The notes under the pieces are model-generated. The model searched no databases. It was not told the DNA's origin and saw only the letters and a program-made list of their open reading frames with translations. Positions 37,414 through 46,285 of a stretch of 64,000 nt of DNA are shown here, piece after piece. A program made the translations under genes and the position numbers. Source of the DNA: Pseudomonas protegens (GTDB lineage: Bacteria; Pseudomonadota; Gammaproteobacteria; Pseudomonadales; Pseudomonadaceae); the NCBI RefSeq assembly GCF_003363755.1, contig NZ_CP031396.1, positions 2,884,501 to 2,948,500 of the forward strand, in the 5' to 3' direction. How positions within the stretch are numbered: position 1 is the first letter of the stretch; each line of letters opens with the position of its first letter.

Positions 37414-37440
37414 AAAAGCCCCGGTCCGCCGGGGCTTTTT
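37414..37440. terminator. Bidirectional terminator after glcB
   Basis: AAAAGCCCCGG, TCCG loop, CCGGGGCTTTTT: a 7-bp GC stem with A and T tracts. Ends glcB rightward and the convergent response-regulator gene leftward. Confidence 0.92.
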
Positions 37441-37470
37441 AGTGTGTCGCCCTGACTCGGCGCTTGCAGC

Positions 37471-37917
37471 TCAGTGAATGACACCCAGTTCGTGTTTGAC
37501 CAGGGCCAGCAACTTGCCGGTGTCGATGGGTTTGAGCAGGAAGTCCACCACGCTCAAGTGCATGGCAGCGATGGCGTCGCGCACATCGGCGTCACCGGAA
37601 ATGATGATGATCGGCAGCGCCGCCCGTTCCGATTCCCGCACCTGGCGAATCAGGTCAAGACCACTGCAGGGCGCCATGCGCAGATCGGTGATCAGCAGGC
37701 CGATGGACTTGTTCGATTCGAGTAATTCAAGAGCGGCCTTGCCGCTGGCAGCCGTGATGCAACGGATACCATCCAGGCCAAGAATTTCCGCCAGCAGTTC
37801 CCGTGCATCCTTGTCGTCATCGGCAATCAATACCCGCTGGGCCGGCAGATCCGGCTCCAGCATGACTGCACTCAGCGCCTCGCGCTCGGCGTCACTCAAA
37901 ATATCGTGGTCGGGCAT
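37471..37917 (-). CDS. Single-domain response regulator (receiver only)
   Basis: 148 residues: a ~25-residue N-terminal tail and one REC domain. Acidic pocket D33-D34-D35 region (VLIADDDKD), phospho-acceptor D78 (LLITDLRM), IIIISGDADV with the switch residue, and FLLKPID with the conserved lysine. No output domain, so it acts through a partner such as a histidine kinase, phosphatase or enzyme. No kinase gene is adjacent. Confidence 0.92.
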   Translation of the reverse strand: MPDHDILSDAEREALSAVMLEPDLPAQRVLIADDDKDARELLAEILGLDGIRCITAASGKAALELLESNKSIGLLITDLRMAPCSGLDLIRQVRESERAALPIIIISGDADVRDAIAAMHLSVVDFLLKPIDTGKLLALVKHELGVIH

Positions 37918-37950
37918 ACATTTCTCTACATGAACAGATCAATCCCCTAG

Positions 37951-37988
37951 CACATTGGTCAGACATCGCTAAGCAGACCTCCAATGTG
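37951..37988. promoter_or_regulatory. Inverted repeat in the divergent gap
   Basis: CACATTGG (37951-37958) and CCAATGTG (37981-37988) form a perfect 8-bp dyad with 22 nt between, in the 258-base gap between the response regulator and the divergent cNMP/CBS gene. Half-site centres are 30 bases apart, about three helical turns, consistent with a dimer-of-dimers operator. Owner unknown. Confidence 0.4.
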
Positions 37989-38175
37989 CACTTCGTCGGA
38001 AAAATTGCCAAGAGCCTTGATCAGAGCTTTTTTGCATTGATTAAACGCCGCTCAAAGCCAAATGTCCGGGCTCCGGCCGCTACCTAGACTTACGTCCAAT
38101 GGGCACCTCGCGCTGGGAGTCCGACCATTGCCGTGATCCGACCACAACAAATCCAAAAAGACTGCGGTAATCGTT

Positions 38176-40110
38176 ATGAGTAAAGCGGACGCCTTCACCC
38201 AGGCAGGGAAGACCGCGGTGTTGCAGAACATCCAGGGGACCGTGCAGTTCCTGCAGCGGTTCCCGCCCTTCAACCAGATGGAAAACCTCCACCTGGCCTA
38301 TCTGGTGGAACAATGCCAGCTGCGTTTCTACGGGCCCGGCGACAGCATCATCAAGCCCGCCGACGGCCCGGTTGAGCACTTCTATATCGTCAAGCAGGGA
38401 CGCGTGGTGGGCGAACGCACCCACGCCGCCAAGGGCAGCACCGAAACCACCTTCGAAATCACCACCGGCGAATGTTTTCCCCTGGCTGCACTGCTGGGCG
38501 AACGCGCCACCCGCACCGAACACCGGGCCGCCGAAGACACCTTCTGCCTGCAATTGAACAAGAGCGCCTTCATCAAACTCTTCGCCTTGTCCGACGAGTT
38601 CCGCGATTTCGCCTTGCGCGGGGTCAGCAGCCTGCTGGATCAGGTCAATCAGCAGGTCAAGCAAAAGGCCGTGGAAACCCTTGGCACCCAATACTCGCTG
38701 AACACCCGCCTGGGCGAACTGGCCATGCGTCATCCGGTCGCCTGCGCCCCACAGATGCCGCTGCGTGAGGCCGTGGCGCTGATGCATGAGCAACAAGTCG
38801 GCAGCATCGTGGTGGTGGACGAGCACAAGGCGCCCCTGGGGATCTTCACCCTGAGGGACCTGCGCCAGGTCGTCGCCGACCGCACCCAGGACCTCAACCA
38901 GCCCATCGAACAGCACATGACCCAGGCCCCTTTCTTCCTCAGCCCGGACCACAGTGCCTTCGACGCCGCCATCGCCATGACCGAGCGCCATATCGCCCAC
39001 GTCTGCCTGGTGAAAGACCAGCGCCTGTGCGGCGTGGTCTCCGAGCGCGACCTGTTTTCCCTGCAACGGGTCGATCTGGTGCACCTGGCGCGAACCATCC
39101 GCAATGCTCCCCGGGTGGAACACCTGGTGGCGCTGCGAGGCGAGATCGGCCAACTGGTGGAGCGCATGCTGGCCCACGGTGCGTCGTCGACCCAGATCAC
39201 CCACATCATCACCCTGCTCAACGATCACACCGTATGCCGGGTGATCGAGTTGACCCTGGCGGACAAGGGCGACCCCGGCGTGCCCTTCAGCTGGTTGTGC
39301 TTCGGCAGCGAAGGCCGGCGCGAACAGACCCTGCACACCGACCAGGACAACGGCATCCTGTTCGAGGCCCGAGACGCGGCCCACGCCGCCGAGATCCGCG
39401 GCAAGCTGCTGCCCATCGCCCAGCAGATCAACCAGAGCCTGGCGCTGTGCGGCTTTACCCTGTGCAAGGGCAACATCATGGCCGGCAACCCCGAGCTGTG
39501 CCTGTCCCGAGCCGAATGGGCCCGACGCTTTGCCGCCTTCATCCGCGAGGCAACGCCGGAGAACCTGCTGGGTTCGAGCATCTATTTCGATCTGCGGGTG
39601 GTCTGGGGCGATGAACAAGGCGCCGAACAACTGCGCCGGGCCATCCTCGACCAAGTCGGCGACAACCGTCTGTTCCAGCGCATGCTGGCGGAAAACGCCT
39701 TGCGCCAGCGCCCGCCCGTGGGCCGCTTCCGCGAATTCGTCCTGGCCAAAAAGAACGGCGAAAAAGCCACCCTCGACCTCAAGGTCCAGGGCCTCACCCC
39801 CTTCGTCGATGGCGCCCGGCTGCTGGCCCTGGCCAACGGCATCGGCGCCATCAACACCCTGGAGCGTCTGCGCCAGCTGGTGTCCAAGCAGGTCATCGAG
39901 CCCCTGGACGGCGCCGCTTATGAAGAGGCCTACCACTTCATCCAGCAGACCCGCATGCAGCAACATCAACGCCAGACCCGGGAGAACCAGCCCTATTCCA
40001 ATCGGGTCGACCCCGACAGCCTCAATCACCTGGACCGACGCATCCTGCGCGAGTCCCTGCGCCAGGCCCAGCGCCTGCAAAGCAGCCTGGCCCTGCGCTA
40101 CCAGTTATGA
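38176..40110 (+). CDS. cNMP-binding/CBS/DUF294 nucleotidyltransferase-like signalling protein
   Basis: 644 residues with four parts in order: cyclic-nucleotide-binding domain (~20-145), a CBS pair (~175-295), a DUF294 nucleotidyltransferase-like domain (~335-465; CFGSEGRREQTLHTDQDNGI carries the GS and DxD catalytic pattern) and its C-terminal substrate-binding domain (~500-635). GlnD-like uridylyltransferase relatives modify proteins; the actual target is unknown. Ten bases separate it from a DnaQ-like exonuclease gene, a pairing I recall across pseudomonads, so the two likely work together. Confidence 0.9.
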   Translation: MSKADAFTQAGKTAVLQNIQGTVQFLQRFPPFNQMENLHLAYLVEQCQLRFYGPGDSIIKPADGPVEHFYIVKQGRVVGERTHAAKGSTETTFEITTGECFPLAALLGERATRTEHRAAEDTFCLQLNKSAFIKLFALSDEFRDFALRGVSSLLDQVNQQVKQKAVETLGTQYSLNTRLGELAMRHPVACAPQMPLREAVALMHEQQVGSIVVVDEHKAPLGIFTLRDLRQVVADRTQDLNQPIEQHMTQAPFFLSPDHSAFDAAIAMTERHIAHVCLVKDQRLCGVVSERDLFSLQRVDLVHLARTIRNAPRVEHLVALRGEIGQLVERMLAHGASSTQITHIITLLNDHTVCRVIELTLADKGDPGVPFSWLCFGSEGRREQTLHTDQDNGILFEARDAAHAAEIRGKLLPIAQQINQSLALCGFTLCKGNIMAGNPELCLSRAEWARRFAAFIREATPENLLGSSIYFDLRVVWGDEQGAEQLRRAILDQVGDNRLFQRMLAENALRQRPPVGRFREFVLAKKNGEKATLDLKVQGLTPFVDGARLLALANGIGAINTLERLRQLVSKQVIEPLDGAAYEEAYHFIQQTRMQQHQRQTRENQPYSNRVDPDSLNHLDRRILRESLRQAQRLQSSLALRYQL

Positions 40111-40120
40111 GCTATCAGTC

Positions 40121-40828
40121 ATGAGCCTGTTTGCCTGGTTCCGTCCCGCCGTCAGCGTCCTGACGGCCCAACAGCAACAACGCCGCGACCGCCTGCCCGC
40201 GTTCACCGAGCTGGGTGAGTGCAGCCTGCGAGAGCAACGCTGGGTGGTGGTGGACCTGGAAACCACCGGCCTCAACCTCAACCGCGATCAGGTGCTGTCC
40301 ATCGGCGCGGTGGTGATCGAGGACGGTGCCATCGACTTCAGCCAGCAGTTCGAACGCACCCTGCAGCGTGAAGGCCACAAGCTCAGCCCCAGCGTGCTGA
40401 TCCATGGCCTGGGGCCCAGCGCCATCGCCGCCGGCTGCGATCCGGTGGAGGCTCTGCTGGACTTCATGGAGTTCGTCGGTGACAGCCCGCTCCTGGCGTT
40501 TCATGCCCCCTTCGACCAGCACATGCTCGGTCGGGCACTCAAGGACAGCCTGGGCTATCGCCTGCAGCACAGTTTCCTCGACGTGGCGGACATGGCGCCC
40601 ATGCTCTGTCCCAAGGCCGCTTTCCGTGAGGCCGGCCTGGATGACTGGATCAACGTGTTCAAGCTGCAAGTGGCCGAGCGTCACCACGCAGCGGCCGACG
40701 CCCTGGCCACCGCAGAGCTGGCACTGATCCTGTTCAACCGTGCCCGCCAGCAGCAGATTGACAGCCCGCTGAACCTGCAACAGCGCCTCAGCCAATGGAA
40801 ACGCCGCCAGCAGGCACACTCGTTCTGA
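40121..40828 (+). CDS. DnaQ-like (DEDDh) 3'-5' exonuclease
   Basis: 235 residues. DEDDh motifs: VVVDLETTGLN (Exo I, D and E), LAFHAPFDQHML (Exo II) and the HHAAADALATAELAL Exo III motif with the general-base histidine. Close in size to the epsilon-like proofreading family but without a polymerase-binding tail. Ten bases after the cNMP/CBS/DUF294 gene, surely the same transcript. Substrate unknown. Confidence 0.92.
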   Translation: MSLFAWFRPAVSVLTAQQQQRRDRLPAFTELGECSLREQRWVVVDLETTGLNLNRDQVLSIGAVVIEDGAIDFSQQFERTLQREGHKLSPSVLIHGLGPSAIAAGCDPVEALLDFMEFVGDSPLLAFHAPFDQHMLGRALKDSLGYRLQHSFLDVADMAPMLCPKAAFREAGLDDWINVFKLQVAERHHAAADALATAELALILFNRARQQQIDSPLNLQQRLSQWKRRQQAHSF

Positions 40829-40842
40829 TCCGCGGCAATTGA

Positions 40843-40871
40843 CCGTAGCGAGGGCACAGGCTCCCTCGCCA
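40843..40871. repeat. REP-like hairpin
   Basis: GTAGCGAGGGCACAGGCTCC then CTCGCCAC: an imperfect palindrome of the GTGGCGAGGGAGC class, 14 bases past the exonuclease stop. Likely the 3' end of that message. Confidence 0.7.
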
Positions 40872-40952
40872 CATCAGAAAAAAGCGTGCAACCCTCGGGA
40901 AAGAGCAGCCGACCAGCGCCAATTGCGCCTGTGTTTCGCCTCTGCCACAATC

Positions 40953-40971
40953 GCGAATAGTTCTCGTTATT
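40953..40971. promoter_or_regulatory. Candidate Fur box upstream of the iron-type ECF sigma gene
   Basis: GCGAATAGTTCTCGTTATT matches the 19-bp Fur consensus at about 11 of 19 positions. It lies 27 nt before the start codon, the expected place for Fur control of a FecI-type sigma factor. Confidence 0.5.
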
Positions 40972-40997
40972 TTAAACTTCTCGATCGGTGAGCCCCG

Positions 40998-41516
40998 TTG
41001 TCGTCAGTCCAAAGCCCCCACAATGAGCTGGTTGGTGCGTTGTATCGCGACCATCGCCGTTGGCTATTGGCCTGGCTGCGGCGCAACGTTGCCTGCGCTC
41101 AACGGGCCGAGGACCTGAGCCAGGACACCTTCGTGCGCCTGCTGGGCCGCGATGAACTCAAGGCTCCACGGGAACCCAGGGCCTTTCTGGTGGCCATCGC
41201 CAAGGGCCTGCTGTTCGACTACTTCCGCCGCGCCGCCCTGGAACAGGCCTACCTCAGTGAACTGATGTTGATCCCCGAAGGCGAACAACCGTCGCCGGAA
41301 GAGCAGCAGATGATCCTCGAAGACCTCAAGGCCATCGACCGCCTGTTGGGCAAACTCTCCAGCAAGGCGCGCATGGCCTTCCTCTATAACCGCCTCGACG
41401 GCCTGAGCCACGCCGAGATCGCCGAACGCCTGGGGGTCTCGGTGCCACGGGTGCGTCAGTACCTGGCCCAGGGCATCCGCCAGTGCTACATCGCCCTGTA
41501 CGGGGAGCCGGTATGA
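40998..41516 (+). CDS. fiuI: FecI-type ECF sigma factor (iron-starvation)
   Basis: 172 residues with sigma region 2 (LYRDHRRWLLAWLRRN, AEDLSQDTFVRLL, ~14-60) and region 4 (LDGLSHAEIAERLGVSVPRVRQYLAQ, ~130-156). It directs transcription of the TonB receptor downstream after surface signalling. The start is a TTG: no ATG or GTG in frame is near. The 3' end overlaps the anti-sigma gene by 4 nt (ATGA). The name rests on gene order: ECF-FecR-receptor then GST and cre genes, as I recall for P. aeruginosa fiuI-fiuR-fiuA; a ferrichrome role is therefore inferred. Confidence 0.85.
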   Translation: MSSVQSPHNELVGALYRDHRRWLLAWLRRNVACAQRAEDLSQDTFVRLLGRDELKAPREPRAFLVAIAKGLLFDYFRRAALEQAYLSELMLIPEGEQPSPEEQQMILEDLKAIDRLLGKLSSKARMAFLYNRLDGLSHAEIAERLGVSVPRVRQYLAQGIRQCYIALYGEPV

Positions 41517-42490
41517 CCCCCATCAGCTCCAAGCCGGTGTCCGCCCGGGTGCTGGACGCCGCCATTGCCTGGCAACTGTCCCTGGACGGCGGCGCCAGTG
41601 CCGTGGAGCGCGAAGAGTTCGCCAAATGGCATGCCGCCCATGAAGAACACGCCCGCGCCTGGCGCCAGTTGGGCATGCTCGACCAGCGCTTTAGCGTGGC
41701 GGCCGGCCCGGCCCGCAATGCCTTGGTGCAATCTCGCGAAGGCCTGCGCCGGCGCGTGCGCAAACTGGGACGCGGAGTCGCCAGCGTGGTGCTGGTGGCG
41801 GGGCTGGCGCTGTTTGCCAGCGAGCGCTACCTGCCGGTGGACTACTGGCTGGCCGACCAGCGCACCGCCACCGGTGAGCAACGCACCCTACGCCTGACAG
41901 ACGGCACGGTGATCAACCTCAATACCCACAGTGCGCTGGATGTGCGCTTCGATGAGAAGCAGCGCCGAATCGTTCTCCAGGAAGGCGAAATCCTCATCGA
42001 GACCGGGCACAACGACAGTCGCCCCTTCATCGTCGAAACCCGCGACGGCCGGATGCGTGCCCTGGGTACGCGCTTCCTGGTCAAGCGTGAAGACCAGGGC
42101 ACCCGCCTCGGCGTGCTGCAATCGGCGGTGGCGGCACGGCCGGAAGCCGGCCAGGACGAGCAGGTGTTCAAGGAAGGCCAACAAGTGCTGATGCGCCGCG
42201 ACGGTCTCGGGCCGTTGCAGGCGCTGAACCTGGGCGCCGATGCCTGGACCCGAGGCATGTTGGTGGTGGACAACGCCCGCCTCGGTGACCTGATCGCTGA
42301 GCTGGGCCGTTATCGCCGCGGTCACCTGGGCGTGGCCCCGGAAGTGGCCGACCTGCGGATCACCGGCAGCTTCCCGTTGCAGGACACCGACCTGGCCCTC
42401 AATGCCCTGCTGCCGACCCTGCCCGTGAAGATCGAGCGGCACACCGACTGGTGGGTGACGGTGGTGGCCAAGGCTGACGCCAAGCGCTGA
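41513..42490 (+). CDS. fiuR: FecR-type anti-sigma/sigma-activator protein
   Basis: 325 residues. Cytoplasmic sigma-binding DUF4880 region (~15-70: AIAWQLSLDGG, FAKWHAAHEEHARAW), one transmembrane helix (~84-104, VASVVLVAGLALFASERYL) and a periplasmic FecR domain (TLRLTDGTVINLNTHSALDVRF, ~125-150). It senses the occupied receptor FiuA and releases or activates the sigma factor. Coupled to the sigma gene through the ATGA overlap. Confidence 0.88.
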   Translation: MTPISSKPVSARVLDAAIAWQLSLDGGASAVEREEFAKWHAAHEEHARAWRQLGMLDQRFSVAAGPARNALVQSREGLRRRVRKLGRGVASVVLVAGLALFASERYLPVDYWLADQRTATGEQRTLRLTDGTVINLNTHSALDVRFDEKQRRIVLQEGEILIETGHNDSRPFIVETRDGRMRALGTRFLVKREDQGTRLGVLQSAVAARPEAGQDEQVFKEGQQVLMRRDGLGPLQALNLGADAWTRGMLVVDNARLGDLIAELGRYRRGHLGVAPEVADLRITGSFPLQDTDLALNALLPTLPVKIERHTDWWVTVVAKADAKR

Positions 42491-42506
42491 GGTCGGTGTC
42501 GTGGAC

Positions 42507-42561
42507 TTCGCCAGCAAGCCCGCTCCTACACAGATCCCGTAGGAGCTGGCTTGCCAGCGAA
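42507..42561. repeat. REP pair upstream of the receptor gene
   Basis: TTCGCCAGCAAGCCCGCTCC then TAC (42507-42529) and GTAGGAGCTGGCTTGCCAGC then GAA (42539-42561). It separates the regulator pair from the receptor; the remaining ~110 bases are AT-rich (CTAAATTATTTTCAATC) and should hold the sigma-dependent promoter. Confidence 0.87.
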
Positions 42562-42670
42562 TTAACCTCAATCAATCTAAATCTAAATTATTTTCAATCT
42601 GCCCTATCACTTTTCCAATCTCGTCCGGCACCTAGGCAATTGCGAAACATTTCCATTCAGGAGCCGCCGT

Positions 42671-45100
42671 ATGTACCGCCCGCTAGACACTCTGTTGCGC
42701 CCCAGTCTCTTGGCCGTTGCCATCACGCTCAGCGCCCCCCTGACCAGCCCAGCGCTGATGGCCGCCGAACAGGCCAGCAGCGTGCGCGCCTACAACCTGC
42801 CAGCAGCGCCCCTGGCCAGCACCCTGAACCAGATTGCCAGTCAGGCTGGCCTGGCCCTGAGCCTGAATCCGGCCCTGGCGGCGGGCAAGACCTCGGCTCC
42901 AGTCAATGGCCAGTTCGACGCCCCGGGCGCCTTGCGCGAAGCCCTGCGCGGCACCGGCTTGCAACTGGAGCACAGCAGCGCCGGCACCTACAGCCTGGTG
43001 GCGGCACCGGAAGGCGTGGTGACCTTGCCGGAAACCAATATCACTGGCCAGCTGGCTGGCGAGAGTGCCTGGGGCCCGGTCGACGGTTACCTCGCCACAC
43101 GTACCGCCGCCGGCACCAAGACCGACACCTCGCTGGTTGAGGCTCCGCGCTCGATTTCCGTCGCTACCCGCCAGCAGATGGAAGACCGCAACGTCCAGAA
43201 CCTCGACGATGCCGTGCGTTACATGCCCGGGATTGTTTCTGCCAGCTACGGCAGCGACACCCGCTATGACTGGATGCGTGTACGGGGCTTCGAACCCACA
43301 CAGTTCCTCGACGGCTTGCCCCTGCCCCGCGGTGTGTATGCCAACCCGAAAGCGGAAACCTGGAACCTCGACCGCCTGGCCCTGCTGCGCGGCCCGGCGT
43401 CCTCGGTGTATGGCCAGACCCCGCCGGGTGGCCTGCTGGACATGGTCAGCCGCCGCCCCAGCGCAGACACCAGCCATGCCGTGCAGATCCAGTACGGCAG
43501 CGACAACTACCGCCAGATCAACTTCGCCAGCACCGGCAAGATCGACGACGAAGGCCAGTTCCTCTATGGGCTCAGCGGCGTGGTGCGCGATGCCGGCACC
43601 CAGGTCGACCACATCGACAACAAGCGCTACAACATTGCCCCCAGCCTGACCTGGAACATCGATACGGATACCAAGCTGACCCTGCTCACGCAGTTCACCC
43701 GCGACGATACCGGTGCCACCAGCCAGTTCATGCCGATCCAGGGCACCAAGATCAAGTCGCCACTGGGCGAGGTCTCCCATCACAAGAACCTGGGTGACCC
43801 GGACTACGAGTTCTACGACCGCACCTACTACGCCCTGGGCTACGCCTTCGAGCACCGCTTCAACGATGTATGGCAGTTCCGTCAGAACCTGCGCTACACC
43901 AAATCGGAGCTGTCCTTCCAGCAGTTGACCGTGGGTTCCTATGCCTACTCCCCGGCTGATGCGGCGGGCAACATCAGCCGGACCTCGACCAACGTCAACG
44001 AAGACATCGGCCAGTTCGCGGTCGACAACAACTTCCAGGCCAACTTCGCCACCGGCGACATCGACCACACCGTGCTCATCGGCCTGGACCACCAGCGCAC
44101 CAGCACTTCGTACCTGTCGATCTATGGCGACGGGGGCAAAACCAATATCTTCAACCCGGTCTATGGCCAGCCGATTGTTCGTCCTTCGCGCACCGACGCT
44201 TACTACGACTACGACCAGAAAACCATTCAGACCGGCCTCTACGTCCAGGACCAGATGGCCCTGGACAACTGGCGCCTGACCCTGGGTGGCCGTGAGGACT
44301 GGGTGCACCAAGGCACCACCTACCTCAACAAGAAAGACGCGACCAACACTGATCGCAGCAAGAACTTCAGTGGCAATGCGGCGCTCAGCTATGTGTTCGA
44401 CTCAGGTGTCGTGCCGTACATTTCCTACGCCGAATCCTTCCAGCCAGCGAGCAACGCCAGCGTTTCACCGACCGAATCGTATAAACCCACGGAAGGTAGC
44501 CAGTGGGAGCTGGGCATCAAGTATCAACCACCGGGTTCGAACACGCTGCTGAGTGCGGCGGTCTACGACCTGACCCAGAAGAATGTCCTGGTCACCAGCA
44601 TCGGGGCAGGAGGCGAATCGATCACCAACCAGACCGGCGAAGTGAAGGTCAAAGGCCTGGAGCTGGAAGCCGTGTCTGACGTGACCGAAAACCTCAAGGT
44701 CATCGCGGCCTACACCCTGGCCAAGTCCGAGGTACAAAAAGGCATCCACAAAGGCAACCGCCTGCAACTGATGCCCAACCAGCAAGCCTCCCTGTGGACG
44801 GACTACACCTGGCACTCCGGCGTACTCGACGGTTTCGGCATCGGTGCCGGCGCCCGCTACACCGGCAATACCTATGGCGACCAGGCCAACACCTGGCTGG
44901 GCAAGGCCGACGCCTACACGGTGTTCGACGCTGCCGTGCATTACGACCTCGGTCGCCTGGACAACAGCCTCAAAGGGGCGTCGCTGAAACTCAACGCCAC
45001 CAACCTGTTCGACAAGGACTACCTGTCCACCTGCGATGGTTCCTACTGCTATTTCGGCGATCAGCGCAGCGTGGTCGCCAGCGCCACCTATCAATGGTAA
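42671..45100 (+). CDS. fiuA: TonB-dependent siderophore receptor with signalling domain
   Basis: 809 residues. Signal peptide (~1-32, ends SPALMAAEQ), then an N-terminal STN signalling domain (~38-115: YNLPAAPLASTLNQIASQAGL), a plug (~150-275: PRSISVATRQQMEDRNVQNLDDAVRYMPG and RGFEPTQFLDGLPLP) and a 22-strand barrel ending in aromatic W (SATYQW). The FDKDYLSTCDGSYCYFGDQ segment with its cysteine pair is typical of ferrichrome/ferrioxamine-type hydroxamate receptors. Receptor, FecR and ECF form one trans-envelope signalling system. Substrate assignment is by synteny, not proven. Confidence 0.88.
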   Translation: MYRPLDTLLRPSLLAVAITLSAPLTSPALMAAEQASSVRAYNLPAAPLASTLNQIASQAGLALSLNPALAAGKTSAPVNGQFDAPGALREALRGTGLQLEHSSAGTYSLVAAPEGVVTLPETNITGQLAGESAWGPVDGYLATRTAAGTKTDTSLVEAPRSISVATRQQMEDRNVQNLDDAVRYMPGIVSASYGSDTRYDWMRVRGFEPTQFLDGLPLPRGVYANPKAETWNLDRLALLRGPASSVYGQTPPGGLLDMVSRRPSADTSHAVQIQYGSDNYRQINFASTGKIDDEGQFLYGLSGVVRDAGTQVDHIDNKRYNIAPSLTWNIDTDTKLTLLTQFTRDDTGATSQFMPIQGTKIKSPLGEVSHHKNLGDPDYEFYDRTYYALGYAFEHRFNDVWQFRQNLRYTKSELSFQQLTVGSYAYSPADAAGNISRTSTNVNEDIGQFAVDNNFQANFATGDIDHTVLIGLDHQRTSTSYLSIYGDGGKTNIFNPVYGQPIVRPSRTDAYYDYDQKTIQTGLYVQDQMALDNWRLTLGGREDWVHQGTTYLNKKDATNTDRSKNFSGNAALSYVFDSGVVPYISYAESFQPASNASVSPTESYKPTEGSQWELGIKYQPPGSNTLLSAAVYDLTQKNVLVTSIGAGGESITNQTGEVKVKGLELEAVSDVTENLKVIAAYTLAKSEVQKGIHKGNRLQLMPNQQASLWTDYTWHSGVLDGFGIGAGARYTGNTYGDQANTWLGKADAYTVFDAAVHYDLGRLDNSLKGASLKLNATNLFDKDYLSTCDGSYCYFGDQRSVVASATYQW

Positions 45101-45119
45101 TCGGCTGAATTAACAACCA

Positions 45120-45140
45120 GGCCGTCCGACAAGGACGGCC
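45120..45140 (+). terminator. Hairpin/attenuator between receptor and PepSY genes
   Basis: GGCCGTCC (45120-45127), GACAA loop, GGACGGCC (45133-45140), then TTGG. No long T-tract, so it may only reduce read-through from the receptor into the PepSY gene 23 nt later. Confidence 0.65.
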
Positions 45141-45163
45141 TTGGTGTGCCTGAAGGCTAAGAA

Positions 45164-46285
45164 ATGAAAAGCAAGACAATCCGCCGCTGGTCCTTTATCC
45201 ACACCTGGAGCAGCCTGATCTGCACGGTATTTCTGCTGCTGCTCGCGCTCACCGGCCTGCCGCTGATCTTCCACCACGAGATCGACCACCTGCTGGGTGA
45301 CGCGCCACAACTGCGGGAGCTGCCCGCCGACACCCCGCGCCTGGACCTGCAACAGCTGGTCAAGGCCGCCGAAGCTCACCGCCCGGGGGAAGTCATGCAG
45401 TACTTCGGCTGGGACGAAGACGAGCCCAACGGTGTGATGGCGATCATGGCCAAGACCGCCGGCACCGAGCCCAATTCCTCCCACACCTTCATGCTCGACG
45501 CCCGCACCGGCGAAGCCGTGGCCATGCCCTCGGCCAACGGCGGGCTGATGATGGTCATGCTGCGCCTGCATGTGGACATGTTCGCCGGGCTGCCGGGCAA
45601 GCTGCTGCTGGCCTTCATGGGCATCCTCTTCGTGCTGGCGATCATCTCTGGCACCGTGCTCTATCTGCCGTTCATGCGCCGCTTGAAATTCGCCAGCGTG
45701 CGCCAGGACAAATCCAGCCGCCTGCGCTGGCTCGACCTGCACAACCTGATTGGCGTGGTCACCCTGACCTGGGCCCTGGTGGTGGGGGTGACCGGGGTCA
45801 TCAGCGCCTGCGCCGACCTGATCATCGCCGCCTGGCGCAACGACAGCCTCAGCGCCATGGTCGCACCCTACCGCGACGCCCCGCCCCTGACCGCGCTGGC
45901 TCCCGCCAGCCGCCTGCTGGACATCGCCCGGGAAGCAGCCCCAGGCATGCAGCCGGACTTCATCGCCTTCCCCGGTACGCGCTTCTCCAGCGAGCACCAC
46001 TACGCGGTGTTCCTCAAGGGCAGCAGCCACCTGACTTCGCACCTGCTGACCCCGGTGCTGATCGACGCCAGCACCCTGCAGGTCACCGCCGTGGGCACGC
46101 GCCCCTGGTACATGGATGCCATGGGCATGTCCCAGCCGCTGCACTTCGGTGACTACGGCGGCATGCCGATGAAGGTGCTGTGGGCAACCATGGATGGGCT
46201 GACCATCATTGTCCTGGGCAGTGGCCTGTACCTGTGGACAGTCCGGCGGCGTGCTGCGAAGTCGGTTGCGCAGGTGCGCCCATGA
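45164..46285 (+). CDS. PepSY-domain membrane protein (siderophore-iron reductase type)
   Basis: 373 residues with four predicted transmembrane helices (~12-40, ~145-175, ~195-222, ~340-362) and PepSY modules between. N-terminal RRWSFIHTWSSLICTVFLLLLALTGLPLIFHHEID has the histidines often seen in these proteins, suggesting haem or metal binding. PiuB/FoxB/FegB relatives beside TonB receptors are linked to reductive release of iron from siderophores at the inner membrane. The neighbourhood fits that. Confidence 0.85.
   Translation: MKSKTIRRWSFIHTWSSLICTVFLLLLALTGLPLIFHHEIDHLLGDAPQLRELPADTPRLDLQQLVKAAEAHRPGEVMQYFGWDEDEPNGVMAIMAKTAGTEPNSSHTFMLDARTGEAVAMPSANGGLMMVMLRLHVDMFAGLPGKLLLAFMGILFVLAIISGTVLYLPFMRRLKFASVRQDKSSRLRWLDLHNLIGVVTLTWALVVGVTGVISACADLIIAAWRNDSLSAMVAPYRDAPPLTALAPASRLLDIAREAAPGMQPDFIAFPGTRFSSEHHYAVFLKGSSHLTSHLLTPVLIDASTLQVTAVGTRPWYMDAMGMSQPLHFGDYGGMPMKVLWATMDGLTIIVLGSGLYLWTVRRRAAKSVAQVRP

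Noticed and set aside
35373..37484. 703-codon minus-strand frame opposite malate synthase
   Set aside because: Same antisense effect; the real gene has full family motifs on the plus strand.
42683..44311. 542-codon minus-strand frame opposite the TonB receptor
   Set aside because: Valine/glycine-rich antisense frame; the receptor has a full signal peptide, plug and barrel.
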